Below, piece after piece: positions 9,547 through 18,953 of a stretch of 35,704 bases of DNA. The stretch is from Heterotrichella gracilis (Eukaryota > Sar > Xanthophyceae > Tribonematales > Xanthonemataceae): positions 1-35,704 of the forward strand of contig JAULBX010027594.1 of NCBI GenBank assembly GCA_032358255.1, given 5' to 3'. The notes under the pieces were generated by a model that did no database searches, had not been told where the DNA came from, and worked only from the letters and a program-made list of their open reading frames with translations. A program made the translations under genes and the position numbers. Every line of letters begins with the position of its first letter. Position 1 is the first letter of the stretch.

Positions 9547-11019
9547 CTAGTCCGAGTCAGTGTCTGAGTCTTTGGCAAAAACTCTCGGACGGTCAAATAA
9601 CGGTGGCAACAAGCGACACAGCTGCAACAGCCATGTGATCGCCTCCACACGCTCATCCCTCCTGGCATATGCCCGGACCGAGGGTGCCACCCTGTCAACC
9701 TGCCCCAACATCTCCCTGAGTGTGGCCCTGTGCTCCTCGTGTACAGAAATTCCCTCCACCCACATCCGCCAGTCACCACTGCCGCTCTGCACCTCCACCT
9801 TGCAATCGCCCTGGGCGGTCGTACCAACATTGTAACGCTTTGTTACCAGGCGCAGCTGGGTGTTGCAGGGCTCCACCATCACCAAGTGCCCCACATCCTC
9901 TGGCACCACCTCCCGCAGCAAGGGGAGCGCAGGCCAAGCAGGCAAGACAGCTTTTGTGATGTTCTTGAGGTGCAGGGCGTGCAGGCGGGGCAGCAGGTTG
10001 GGCACGGCACTCACCACTCTCCGCAGATCGCAACCACAACCTTCCAGCGATAGTCGCGTCAGGCTCTGGAGCGGCGCCAGCAGCGGTGCCAGCAGCGGGA
10101 TGATGTTGTAGGCTTCCCTCGTCTCTGGGTTCATGCACTGGAAGGACAGGTGCTGCAGGTGGGGTGGGCTCCATGGTCTGGCGACGGCGTCGGCCGCGGT
10201 GAACGGGTGTCGGAACCTCAAGTCGTCTATGGTGACCTTATTGACAACGAGGTGCAGCGACGTCAGTGCCGCCATGTGGCGCATGTCCAGCATGAGGTGG
10301 CACTGTATGCCTCCGGTGCGGGGGGCGTTGCGTAACCAGGTGGGGCACAACTCAAGTGTCAGCTGCTGCAGGGCTGACAGGGATGTTTGCGGCGGGAGGC
10401 AGCCGGCCAGAGGGGGGGAGCTGGTGCAAGATGGGCAGCCGCAGAAGTTGCTGACCACCAGGTGCAGCCTGCGCAGGGTCGGCAGGTGCGGCAGCTGCAC
10501 GCAGTAGCACACGCGCTCCTCCGGTGTGCGCCTCGCCACCTGTAGCTTGAGCGAGGTGAGGGCAGTGAGGGCGGACAGCTGCTGGACTGTCCCTGCCAGG
10601 CGCGGGTGGGTAGTGTCGCTGCCTTCTGCTGACACATCCAAGTCCTGTAGCCGGGTCAGGCGGGCCAGCGCACCAAACATAGGCTCCCTTGCCTCCAGTC
10701 CGGTTGCAAAGAGCGTGAGGCGCTCCAGCACAGCGGGGTTCACCAGGGGCAGCGCCAGGTGGTGGCTGGAGCGAAGGTCGAGGCTGCGGCACGTGGCCAG
10801 CTGTTGCGCCTCCTCGCCGCTGGGCTGCTCTGGCACGTACACCAGGCGCAGGTGGTTGCCCAGCATCTGGTGGGACTGCACCACATGAAGCCAGCGCTTG
10901 GACACCAGCAGGGCGTGCGCCTGGGCAGTGAGGGGCAGTGGGCGCAACACGATGGCAAGCACCCCATCCGGCAAGTGGTGGATGGTGGCGGCTGGGGGGG
11001 TGGGCGGTGGCTCCTCCAT
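9547..11019 (-). CDS. F-box protein with leucine-rich repeats, intronless, 490 aa
   Basis: A single uninterrupted frame. The ATG at 11019 is chosen because the frame upstream has only a GTG (11148) and because the neighbouring copy has the same start context (MVEPPPEPPAATIHDLPDG versus MEEPPPTPPAATIHHLPDG). The F-box lies at about residues 13-52 (LPDGVLAIVLRPLPL, then HALLVSKRWLHVVQ). It is followed by irregular leucine-rich repeats such as LSALTALTSLKL, LPTLRRLHLVV, MAALTSLHLVV, LQSLTRLSLEGC and LPRLHALHL. The tail ends in an acidic KDSDTDSD. F-box/LRR proteins normally bind SKP1 in SCF ubiquitin ligases and pick substrates through the repeats; the target here is unknown. Lack of introns in an intron-rich window suggests spread by duplication or retroposition (inference). 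Confidence 0.78.
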   Translation of the reverse strand: MEEPPPTPPAATIHHLPDGVLAIVLRPLPLTAQAHALLVSKRWLHVVQSHQMLGNHLRLVYVPEQPSGEEAQQLATCRSLDLRSSHHLALPLVNPAVLERLTLFATGLEAREPMFGALARLTRLQDLDVSAEGSDTTHPRLAGTVQQLSALTALTSLKLQVARRTPEERVCYCVQLPHLPTLRRLHLVVSNFCGCPSCTSSPPLAGCLPPQTSLSALQQLTLELCPTWLRNAPRTGGIQCHLMLDMRHMAALTSLHLVVNKVTIDDLRFRHPFTAADAVARPWSPPHLQHLSFQCMNPETREAYNIIPLLAPLLAPLQSLTRLSLEGCGCDLRRVVSAVPNLLPRLHALHLKNITKAVLPAWPALPLLREVVPEDVGHLVMVEPCNTQLRLVTKRYNVGTTAQGDCKVEVQSGSGDWRMWVEGISVHEEHRATLREMLGQVDRVAPSVRAYARRDERVEAITWLLQLCRLLPPLFDRPRVFAKDSDTDSD

Positions 11020-11845
11020 GGTGCGTTCCCCTGGAAAGTTGCCAGGCCAGCAGTGGTGGTCTGCGGTGGCAGGGCAGGCTGGTGGGCAAGGTGTGGTGAA
11101 TATGGTGTGACTGCACGTTCCAGCGGCTAGGCTGTTGGGTGCCAGCACTTTAGTGTGCTAGGCTAGAGTGTCTGCCTATATACAGATACAATGCATGCAT
11201 GCATGTGCATATATGCTTCCGTGACAACCTATCACTTATAGGGCCGTGCAAAACTAGTGTTCACACCCTTAAGAGAACGAGACTGGCTAAGATACCTCCG
11301 ACGACCACACAGCGCTTGGTGTTGAAAGCAATGTAAGGCTCACAGTACGCGCGACGTGCCTTAGCAGTGCCTGCCCGACCTTTCCATCAATTACCTGAGC
11401 TTTCAGCGACAGTTTTGCAAGCCCAGGCCTGGCGCAATTAGCAAGGTGTAATCTGGCTTGCGCAACACGGGCAAGTCTACATTGTAGTCTGCGTCCTACG
11501 GTACTTGTGTTACAAGTGAGAGTCATATAACTGGACTTGATGATGCCCTTCCATCGTGACAGGGACAGCAAAGCAGCAATGCTAGCCAACCAGTTTTGAG
11601 GCTCACCAGGCAGGTATCTATATATCACTTGCTGATTGCGAAAATAGGCAGGGTGAGTATTGCACTGAAAAAAAGTGCAGCATGGTTCTAAGACTTTTAG
11701 TAAGAGCCAAGCTGAGACACAATCCAGACAAGTCTTGTTAAACAGGACAATGGGAAATCCAACAAATATATGGCACTAGACTGTTAAACGTTGCGAGTGG
11801 CAACTGGTTCACCGCTCTGTGTGCAACATATTGGCAATGCCCTAC
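11020..11845. other. Spacer between the F-box gene and its broken copy
   Basis: Holds the promoter of the intact F-box gene: a TATATA word near 11177-11182 and ATGCATGCATGCATG at 11191-11205. The rest, to the end of the broken copy at 11846, shows no coding region that I can support. Confidence 0.55.
11191..11205. promoter_or_regulatory. ATGCATGCATGCATG run with adjacent TATA box upstream of the F-box gene
   Basis: 172 bp upstream of the F-box start. On the minus strand the palindrome is followed within about 10 bp by TGTATATAG, a possible TATA box. The same palindrome lies 143 bp upstream of the broken paralogue's start. Confidence 0.4.
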
Positions 11846-13342
11846 TCAGTCTATGTCCGGCATGGGTGGCTCCACACATTTCTGCTGCAAAAGCCAGGTA
11901 ATTGCCTCCACATGCTCTTCCCTTGCGGCATAGGCCTGGCCCGAGGGTGCCGACCCGCCCACCCGCCCCAGCAGCTCCTTGACTGTGACCTTGTGCATGT
12001 GCTCCTCATGTATGTCACCACCCACCACCCTCAACCGCCAGTCACCACTGCCACTGTGCACCTCCACACTGCCGCGGTCTAGCTCCTCATACTTTGTCTC
12101 CACCTGCAGCTGGGTGTTGCACGGCTCCACCATCACCAGGTGCTCTACATCAATGCCACCACTTCCCGCAGCAAGGGGAGCGTGGGGCAAGCTGGCAGGG
12201 TAGCCTGAGTGCAGCTCTTGAGGTGCAGGGCGTGTAGGCGCGGCAGCAAGTTGGGCACAACCTGTGCCACACCCCGTAAATCGCTCTCACAGTGTTGTAC
12301 ACATAGCTGCGTCAGGCTCTGGAGTGGTACCAAAAGCTGTGCCAGAAGCTGCGCCAGAAGCGGGATGGTGTCGTAAGCTGACCTATATTTTGGGTCCCCA
12401 CAGGTGCTGGAGGTGGGGCGGGCTCCATGGTCTGGTGCCAGCGCCGGCTTCATCAAGTGGGAGAGGGAACTTCAAGTTGTCTATGTAGTCAACAGTGAGG
12501 TGGAGGGAGGTCACCGACTGCAGGTGACTCAAATCTAGCATGAGGTGGAAGTCCTCCCTTTCCTCATGGTAGTAGGAATAGGGCTCCTCCAACTCCACTG
12601 CCAGCTGCTCCAAGGCCGGAAGGTGGGGCTGGGTGGGAAGGGATCCGGAGCCAGCCATAGGTGGGGAACTGGTGCAATCAGAGCAGTCGCAAAAGTTGCT
12701 GACCACCATGTGCAATTTGCGCAGGGTGGGCAGGGGCGGCAGCTGCACGCAACAGCACGCTGTGCGTATACCATGGCTGGGCCTTGCCACCCGTAGCTTG
12801 AGCGAGGTGAGGGACGTGAGGGCAGACAGCTCATACACTGCTGCCGCCAGCTGTGGATGGGTGACTTCCCCAGATGCATCAATATCAAGGTCCTGTAGAC
12901 GGGTCAGACGGGCCACCGCGCCAAACACGTGCTCCCAGCTGTAGTCTCACCAGGAAGGGTGTAGGTGGAGATCTCCATCCTTTGCAGGGTTAGGCGCTCC
13001 AGGACCTCGGGGTTCACCAAGGGCAGCGCCAGCTCACAGCACCACAAGGAGCCAACGTAGAGGCTGCGGCAAGAGGCCAGCTGCTGCGCTGCTGAGTTGC
13101 TCTCGCCAGTGCCCGCTGCCCAGGTGCATGTGGGTGCCCAGCAGCTGGTGGGACTGGACCACCTGAAGCCAGCGCGTGGACACCAGCAGGGCGTGCGCCT
13201 GGCTGGTGAGGGGCAGGCAGCGCAACATGATGACAACAAACCCGTCCGGTAAGTCGTGGATGGTGGCGGCTGGGGGCTCCGGCGGTGGCTCGACCATTGC
13301 CAACTGAAGGTGTGCCGCTGTGTCTCCCGAAGGCAGTGGCAT
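11846..13342 (-). pseudogene. Frameshifted tandem copy of the F-box/LRR gene
   Basis: Similarity to the neighbouring F-box protein runs end to end, from MVEPPPEPPAATIHDLPDG to the C-terminal EEHVEAITWLLQ. The reading frame changes about four times: near 13119-13128 (after LLGTHMHLG), near 12925-12945 (before VFGAVARLTRLQ), near 12395-12410 (after PPHLQHL) and near 12150-12165 (before VEHLVMVEPCNTQL). The acidic KDSDTDSD tail of the intact gene is absent; the copy stops at 11846. The first ATG is at 13342, and the one equivalent to the intact gene's start is at 13297. No GT-AG introns explain the frame changes. It is most likely a pseudogene; sequencing indels cannot be ruled out but are less likely, since neighbouring exons are clean. 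Confidence 0.8.
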
Positions 13343-13484
13343 AGTGGCCTGTGTTCAGGTTGTCTAGGGAAGCACTGGTATCCTGCGGTGATAGATTGTG
13401 TTCAGGAGGGGGAGCTGGTCGTCAAGGTACGGGAGCAACCCTTCAAAAGGGGTCCCAGCGGCCTATTGATTGAAGCTGCGAATT

Positions 13485-13498
13485 ATGCATGCATGCAT
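13485..13498. promoter_or_regulatory. ATGCATGCATGCAT palindrome upstream of the broken F-box copy
   Basis: 14-bp palindrome 143 bp upstream of the ATG at 13342, preceded on the + strand by GCGAATT, very like the copy near 17423 (GCGAAT). Confidence 0.35.
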
Positions 13499-14297
13499 CT
13501 GCCTGGTTGCTTCCTTGAGCCTCACAAAAGTCATTGTTCACACCTAGTGCGCAATATATCTAGCCGTGCTACCTCACGTACCTTGCAAAGGACTATGTGG
13601 CGCGCGTCAAGTATTGTAGGCTGTCGTGTTTCTTAGGCAGTATTTCGGTACTGAGCACGATGAGGTATTCTGCAGTACTACGGTGCAGGGCAAGGCTGCG
13701 CTTGCACGAGAGGCATAAGAGTACAGCTGAAACCACAACAGGAATGGTGAGCATAACAGGCGCTGTACAAGTGCTGGCGGCCGGTGTCAAGACAGGAGCA
13801 GGGCATGAGCAGAATGGGTGTCCACCTGGACAGGCACATTGGTTTTTTAGGGTTACTACACACCAGCCAGCCTGATACAGCTGCCAATAAAAAATGGAAT
13901 GTGTCATCAATGTTACTAGATAGAGGGAGCGGATGTATATCGGGAACAAGGTGATGGAAGTTGCGACTGTTATGCAGCCATAAATAAGCGAAAGTGAATT
14001 CGAAGCGTGTGCAGGCGCAACTGGTTTGGTTCCCCCGACGCGCTGGCGCCAGCCAAATTTCTTCCACTGATACGCAATCAGTTGTCTGTTGGTGTAGCAT
14101 GCAGGACCCAGGCAGCTGTGGCTGACTTGCATGGCGCGGTGCCAACCACCACCATGCCCCACCACAATCGCAAACTACCACCACCGTGCCCATAACAACC
14201 CTCACCCCGCCCACCAACAATACGCCTTGCAAATGGCTGCACAATAAAAAAATGATAGCATCCGAATGCAATATAATAAGGAAAGAATCTTCAATTT

Positions 14298-14339
14298 GGT
14301 CCGTCGCGGCTGCCAGCTCTCGGCATGTCGCGACGGACC
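14298..14339. repeat. Perfect 11-bp inverted repeat with 20-nt loop
   Basis: GGTCCGTCGCG at 14298-14308 pairs with CGCGACGGACC at 14329-14339. The 20-nt loop has a second possible stem, TGCC (14311-14314) with GGCA (14322-14325). It lies about 105-146 bp past the GT92 stop and beyond its TGTAA signal. It could be a 3' hairpin, a small RNA precursor, a protein-binding palindrome or the trace of a small transposon. Confidence 0.7.
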
Positions 14340-14425
14340 CTTAGGCGGTCACCGCGCTGGGAAGTCCACCACAAAACTGAGGAGCCTGCGAATGTGAATC
14401 ACCCTCATGCACTGCTCCCCCCCCC

Positions 14426-14430
14426 TTACA
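14426..14430 (-). terminator. TGTAA polyadenylation signal of GT92
   Basis: Reads TGTAA on the minus strand, 14 bases past the stop codon of the GT92 gene (14446-14444). Confidence 0.55.
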
Positions 14431-14443
14431 CACTCCATTTCAA

Positions 14444-17172
14444 TCACGCCTGATCGTCCTCCTCCAGCGACTTGTCGCTGTCTCGCTCCTTCTTCACCCA
14501 CTTGAGGTGCGCCACACACTCATGCTTAGCAATGAAGTCAACCGCGTAGAACTGGTTCCAGGTCTTGCGCCGTCGCTGCCCGGTGCCGCGCGCCATCTTT
14601 GTCTTGAAGTCGTCAAAGGACATGACGTAGTAGTGGTGCAGTGCCAGCCTGGATGCGGGGTGCAGGGGTGTCAGGCACAAGCTGGAGAGGCACAGCGGGT
14701 GATGGCACAAGGGGGCATATGAGCGCAATTAGCTGGACACTCCACTGCAGGTTGCCCCACTGCCTGGCACCACTCCTTACAAAAACATGTAAGATACTAA
14801 AAGAATAATACACTTTATACACAAATATATCTAGAGTTCCGCTGCCTGGCACCACTCCTTACAAAATTCATGTAAAATAACATAAAACAAATTACCCTTC
14901 AAACAACATAAATGTATTTAGTAGTCCACTGACTGGCACCACCGCTGAGGCAGTCATGCATTGGAGGCACGTGGATGATGATAGATGCTGCAGCTTGTCG
15001 AGGTGTAAAACCTGCAATATGTGTGTTCATCTGTTTAGGGTTTAGGGTTTAACGTGTGTTTAGAGTTTCACCTGTTGTAGCAGTTTCCATCCTTGGTCTC
15101 GTAGCTGCGCACCTCCTGGCCACATGTGTTGGTGGGCCACAGCTGCGTGCCGGTGTAGTTAAAGCGGTGCGGGTCGCCACTGGGGGCGACTGTGTAGCGG
15201 CAGTTGACTATCTGCTTCACCTGCCTGGGGTGCGCAACGTGAAAATAAGCACAGAACATGCATGGGCATGTACTTGTGACATGCATTGGATCATGTCATG
15301 TGATTTATCTGTGCAGCGGCATCACACTGAAATGGAAATGAACTTAACAGGGCATGATGCTTGATAATGCACGCCTAGCTGCACGTATCCCTGCACAATC
15401 ATGCCCAATGGGTTGAGAGTGGCGGTGTGCAAAGTGTGTGCTACACATAAACCCTAAACCCTAAGCCCACCTGTTCACCCCTGACCCCTCCCGCGTGCAG
15501 CGCAAAAAGTTCTTGACCACACCACCACGAGGCCGACGCAGGAAACCAGACGAGCCAAACACGCGCCAGTTGACGGCAACAGAAGGGAATTTCTCATAGT
15601 CCTGCGGGGAGGGAAGGGGATTTAGGTTGCGCCAGCATGGAGCCAGCATGGGCGCTGGCACCCTAGCCGAGCCATGGGCATGCAGCGCATGCACATACCA
15701 ATCCGATTTGGTCACCTTTCCTTCAGCACTATTGTGGGTGCAAGTCTGCCACTGAGACCGAACTATGTTCAGTTTGCCACTGAGACCAAACAAATTGGAC
15801 CATACCACTGTGCTCAATAACCCATAGCACTGTGTTCAGCATCTGGCCCAATCACTCTTATGTATTGTAAAATACTCTAATTTATATTTCAATTGCGTAT
15901 TGTTGATTGCAAGCCGCCCCTATACTGTCCTGCCACGTTCTGCCACGCCCACAGCCTCCGCATCCGCCACCCACAGCCACGCACCTTGAGTATGTGCGTC
16001 ACACTGGGCGAGTTGTCTGTGAGGAACAGGAACTCATCGGCGTCAAAGAAGCCCATCCACTGGTGCTTGTGGCGGTGGTTGTCCAGGCACCACTGGTATG
16101 CGTACATCTGCGGCCGGTCCCAGATGTAGCTGAACTCCACCAGCCAGTGGTACTCGATCTTGCCGCTGGCGATGTGGTCATGTATTACCCCGGGCAGCGG
16201 CTCAGTGGAGTTGTTATCCACCAGGTAGATCTTGGAGGCACCCACCATAGGGCTCAGGTGGTGGTCGATCCACTCCACCAGCTCCGGCCGCTGGTTCTTC
16301 ACGATGATGCACAGCGCAAGGTAGTTGGCGGGCGTGCGGACCTGGGCGCGGCCTGGCAGGGAGCCGTTGCTGGTCTTGGCGATGAGGTTGGCCAGGGCGG
16401 CGTTGGCGCTCAAGCCATGGCCCACCACGGCTGCACCCTTGCGCTCCGCTGCGGTCAAGGCGGTGGACGCTGCCTTGGCTTTGCTGGTCTCCTTGCGTGC
16501 CTGCGCCGCCCACCCCTGCTTCACCACCATGTTCTTCCCCCCCCCTTGAGCACCCTTGCCTGCCTTGGCACCCACCTTGACTGCCTTGAAGGACTGGTTG
16601 CTCTGAGACAGGACCACCGTCTTGGGCAGCTGGTTGAGCTTGTCGAGTGACTTGCCCTTGGCGCGCACAGCCTTCTTGGGGATGGCTCTGCTTTTGCTGG
16701 GGATGGTCGTGGTCTTGCGTGGCACCCTGGGCTTGGCTCTGGCCCTGGGTTGTACTGCACGCTTGACTTGTGGTGCTGCTTGCGTTGCCACTTCAGGTGT
16801 GGAGGTACGCGCAGGTCTGCTGCCCTTACGCGGTGCATGCTCCTCCTCCTCCTCCCCATCCCCCACCACCTGCTTGCCAGCTTGCCGCCCCCCCACTGCC
16901 CATTGCTTCCCCTGGTGTTCAGAGTATTCATCCGCAGGGCCCTCCTTCACCACCTCCTCGTGTCCACCCTCTCCCACCACGATTCTGGTGACAACCGCCT
17001 TCCTGCGCGCGCGGCTGCGAGCGGATAGGCTGCGCCCCTGGGGATGCTGATCTATCCTCGCTGAACCCTGGCCTTCCCCTGCTGCAGCTGCCAGTGCCAG
17101 TACCAGGCATACCAGCAGTGAAGGGGCCACCCTGCCTGGCCTGGGCCACTGGGTCCTGCCCCCGGCCGTCAT
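14444..17172 (-). CDS. Glycosyltransferase family 92 (DUF23) protein, 4 exons, 558 aa
   Basis: Exons: 17172-15985, 15601-15471, 15224-15072, 14648-14444 (1677 nt, phases consistent). The ATG at 17172 is used; the frame upstream has only TTG. Residues about 14-32 form a hydrophobic signal anchor, followed by a long Lys/Arg/Ala/Pro-rich stem up to about 275. The catalytic domain starts near 283: ALCIIVKNQRPELVEWIDHH, then SKIYLVDNNS, then GFFDADEFLFL, where DAD (377-379) is the metal/nucleotide-sugar DxD motif. Exon 2 carries VAVNWRVFGSSG, exon 3 VKQIVNCRY and exon 4 LHHYYVMSFDDFKTK, all in the family order. GT92 enzymes are Golgi type II membrane proteins; characterised members add galactose (plant beta-1,4-galactan synthases, nematode GALT-1). 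The substrate here is unknown. Confidence 0.88.
14760..14945. repeat. Three tandem repeats in GT92 intron 3, period 82-87 bp
   Basis: CTGCCTGGCACCACTCCTTA begins at 14760 and again at 14842, followed in both by ACAAAA and CATGTAA. A third, partial copy (CTGACTGGCACCACC) begins at 14929. All lie within the intron 15071-14649. No coding similarity to the flanking exons was seen. Confidence 0.75.
15033..15051. repeat. TTTAGGG telomere-like words in GT92 intron 3
   Basis: TGTTTAGGGTTTAGGGTTT lies just past the donor of the exon ending at 15072 (minus-strand sense). Confidence 0.75.
15448..15464. repeat. CCCTAAA telomere-like words in GT92 intron 2
   Basis: ATAAACCCTAAACCCTAAG lies next to the donor of the exon ending at 15471. 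Confidence 0.75.
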
Positions 17173-18061
17173 AGCTCCTCTACAACGCAAAGCAGATTGA
17201 CTGCTTGCATGCTACGTTGTTGCTGCATCCGGTCCTTGGTTCTGTCCCCTGGCAGCGTGGGGATTAAAGTTGGATGGGATGGACCCTTGCGAAAGTGGCA
17301 GCTGCAACATGTGATCCAGGCATTCCGCACTCTGAGACGCTATGAAATACATCATGTCGTCAACTTGAAGAGGTGGGTGATGCCAGGCGTGCCTGCTTGG
17401 AGTAGTGCAAGCATCAGCGAATATGCATGCATGCATATTGCATGCGAATGTGCTGGCAGAACTGTACGCCCTGCTACGACATCGCACTGTGCATCACGTG
17501 CAACTTACCTGTTGGTTGCCAACGCCACCATTCAGCACAGATGCACTCAACGGGCGAGTCGTTGCCAACGTGTTCGTGGCCAGGTGTGGCACAAGGAGCA
17601 GTCCCAAGCACAGCTTACGCAGTCCCGAGTGTGTATGTATACAGTGTGCACACCAGAGTCGGCGCAGTGCACAGCTGCAGAGACAGTGACGCTTAGAGGA
17701 CTTCAAAGGGCTTGATGCCAGGTTGTATTTAAACAGTTGTTGCGTGCATGGTTCATTCTGAGAGTCGAGTTGAGAACCCTAAACGCTAGCTTTTAGAAAG
17801 AGTCTCACGGTAAAACTGCCTGACTCAGGGTTAATATAGGGCAAAAGTGCCGGCAGGATCATGAGTCAGGGTAGCATAGGCCTTGTAGGATCCTCGGCGG
17901 GGCTGCTGTGGTAACATGATCATGATGGTTGCTGGTGTGTCCAAAGTGTACCTCTATGTAGCACATCATGCTAGTCTAAGGGTACTCTAAGGGTACCCTA
18001 CACCTCGAGGGATCCTTCAAGCTGACACACAGTCTGCCAAGATTAGGGCGACAAACTATAT
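17173..18061. other. GT92 upstream region
   Basis: No gene supported. Contains the ATGCATGCATGCAT palindrome at 17423-17436 and a short tandem CTAAGGGTAC repeat near 17977-17997. It should hold the GT92 promoter. Confidence 0.5.
17423..17436. promoter_or_regulatory. ATGCATGCATGCAT palindrome upstream of GT92
   Basis: 251 bp upstream of the GT92 start codon, inside a longer near-palindrome (GCGAATATGCATGCATGC and on). The preceding GCGAATAT matches the context near 13485 and resembles GCGATAT near 24076. Confidence 0.35.
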
Positions 18062-18580
18062 ATGATATTTATTGCAAGTGGCACAGGTGGAGCTGCTGCA
18101 AGACCAGCCTGCTACAAGTCTATTCTGTCAATTCAACCTCTTTCGATATGCCCTGTGCATGGTCATGGGTATTGTCTGTGCACTTTTGAACCCAACGTGT
18201 CCGCTTTTTATGTAAAAAGCCCAGGGATAATGCCTGCTTATCATGTGCTTATAACATCACATTATGCGGAAAAAACTGTCGTGAAAGGTGTTTTCTTTGA
18301 AATATTTTGCAAACATCATGGACACCTACGAGCAATAAACTCGCAGATAAGACACGCTGGCCAAAGGACCAAGAAAAACAAAGTTGACACGTGTGGCATA
18401 CACAGTCAAAACAACAAGTTGAACAAAATAACAGACAGAAGAAAGTGCTTTCGTGAGAAAAGTTGCTTGTTCTTTGCACTTGAAGAAGAAAACAACTTTA
18501 AATCCGATTATCCATCCATCCTCAAGGACTGCCAGCTATATCCAGAAGAAGCACATGGCATGTACTGTTGCGCTGTGTAG
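18062..18580 (+). CDS. Unrecognised AT-rich ORF, 172 aa (doubtful)
   Basis: An ATG frame in an AT-rich island. I do not recognise the protein: it is rich in Lys, Asn, Cys and Phe, especially after residue 95 (GQRTKKNKVD, NNKLNKITDRRK), with no clear membrane segment or motif. Its codon use differs from all the GC-rich genes around it. A TATATA word lies directly before the ATG. It may be a chance frame, a recently arrived gene, or a fragment of a mobile element. Confidence 0.2.
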   Translation: MIFIASGTGGAAARPACYKSILSIQPLSICPVHGHGYCLCTFEPNVSAFYVKSPGIMPAYHVLITSHYAEKTVVKGVFFEIFCKHHGHLRAINSQIRHAGQRTKKNKVDTCGIHSQNNKLNKITDRRKCFREKSCLFFALEEENNFKSDYPSILKDCQLYPEEAHGMYCCAV

Positions 18581-18953
18581 AGTAGAGATGCGGGCTTGCA
18601 AAGGTCAAACGCTCGCACGCTAGAAGACTCAGTGCCAGCAGCAGCCCCTTGACAAGCCATCAAGCCTGCAACACACGTGGCCAAGCCGTAAGGTTTGAAC
18701 ACGTCCAACACACCATGAGCTCCGCCACACGCACAGTTGTCCTTGCTGGGTGCTGCATGCTGAGTGTCCATGTGGCAGTGACCAGCTACAATCTAGGCAA
18801 GAGTGGATGGCGCAGACAATCTGGAGTACGCACCTGCGGTTGCCAGACCCACGACCTTGCACAAGTCCCGCCACTGATCCTACTGTCCTTTGCCGCCTGC
18901 CCGGCTAAGCTAGTACACGTCTGATTGCTACTGTCCTGTGCGATTGGCGCACG
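18581..18953. other. Spacer past the KXDL-family stop
   Basis: No gene recognised. It should contain the 3' UTR of the minus-strand KXDL-family gene, but I find no TGTAA in the right orientation here. Confidence 0.5.

Larger units (their letters stand above)
13343..14443. other. Intergenic region between the broken F-box copy and GT92
   Basis: No gene supported. Two overlapping minus-strand frames (14165-13593 and 14271-13678) have no domain and unlike composition. It includes the palindrome at 13485-13498, upstream sequence shared with the intact F-box gene (TGCTTCC and TGTTCACACC words), and the strong inverted repeat at 14298-14339. Confidence 0.55.

Noticed and set aside
10352..11116. 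Long open frame in another minus-strand frame over the F-box gene
   Set aside because: Overlaps the F-box/LRR coding frame, which has clear domains and a paralogue; the overlap is a by-product of high GC content.
11020..11148. N-terminal extension of the F-box protein
   Set aside because: The extended frame begins with GTG, and the paralogue aligns from the ATG at 11019 onward.
13593..14271. Two overlapping minus-strand frames of 190 and 197 codons
   Set aside because: No recognisable motif, mutually overlapping in different frames, and in a region without exon-like composition.
15889..15984. Read-through of GT92 exon 1
   Set aside because: The frame past HILK leaves the family pattern, a GTGCGT donor lies exactly there, and the next family segment (DYEKFPSVAVNW) begins at 15601 in phase.
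17173..17190. Upstream start for GT92
   Set aside because: The codon at 17190 is TTG; the ATG at 17172 directly precedes the signal anchor.
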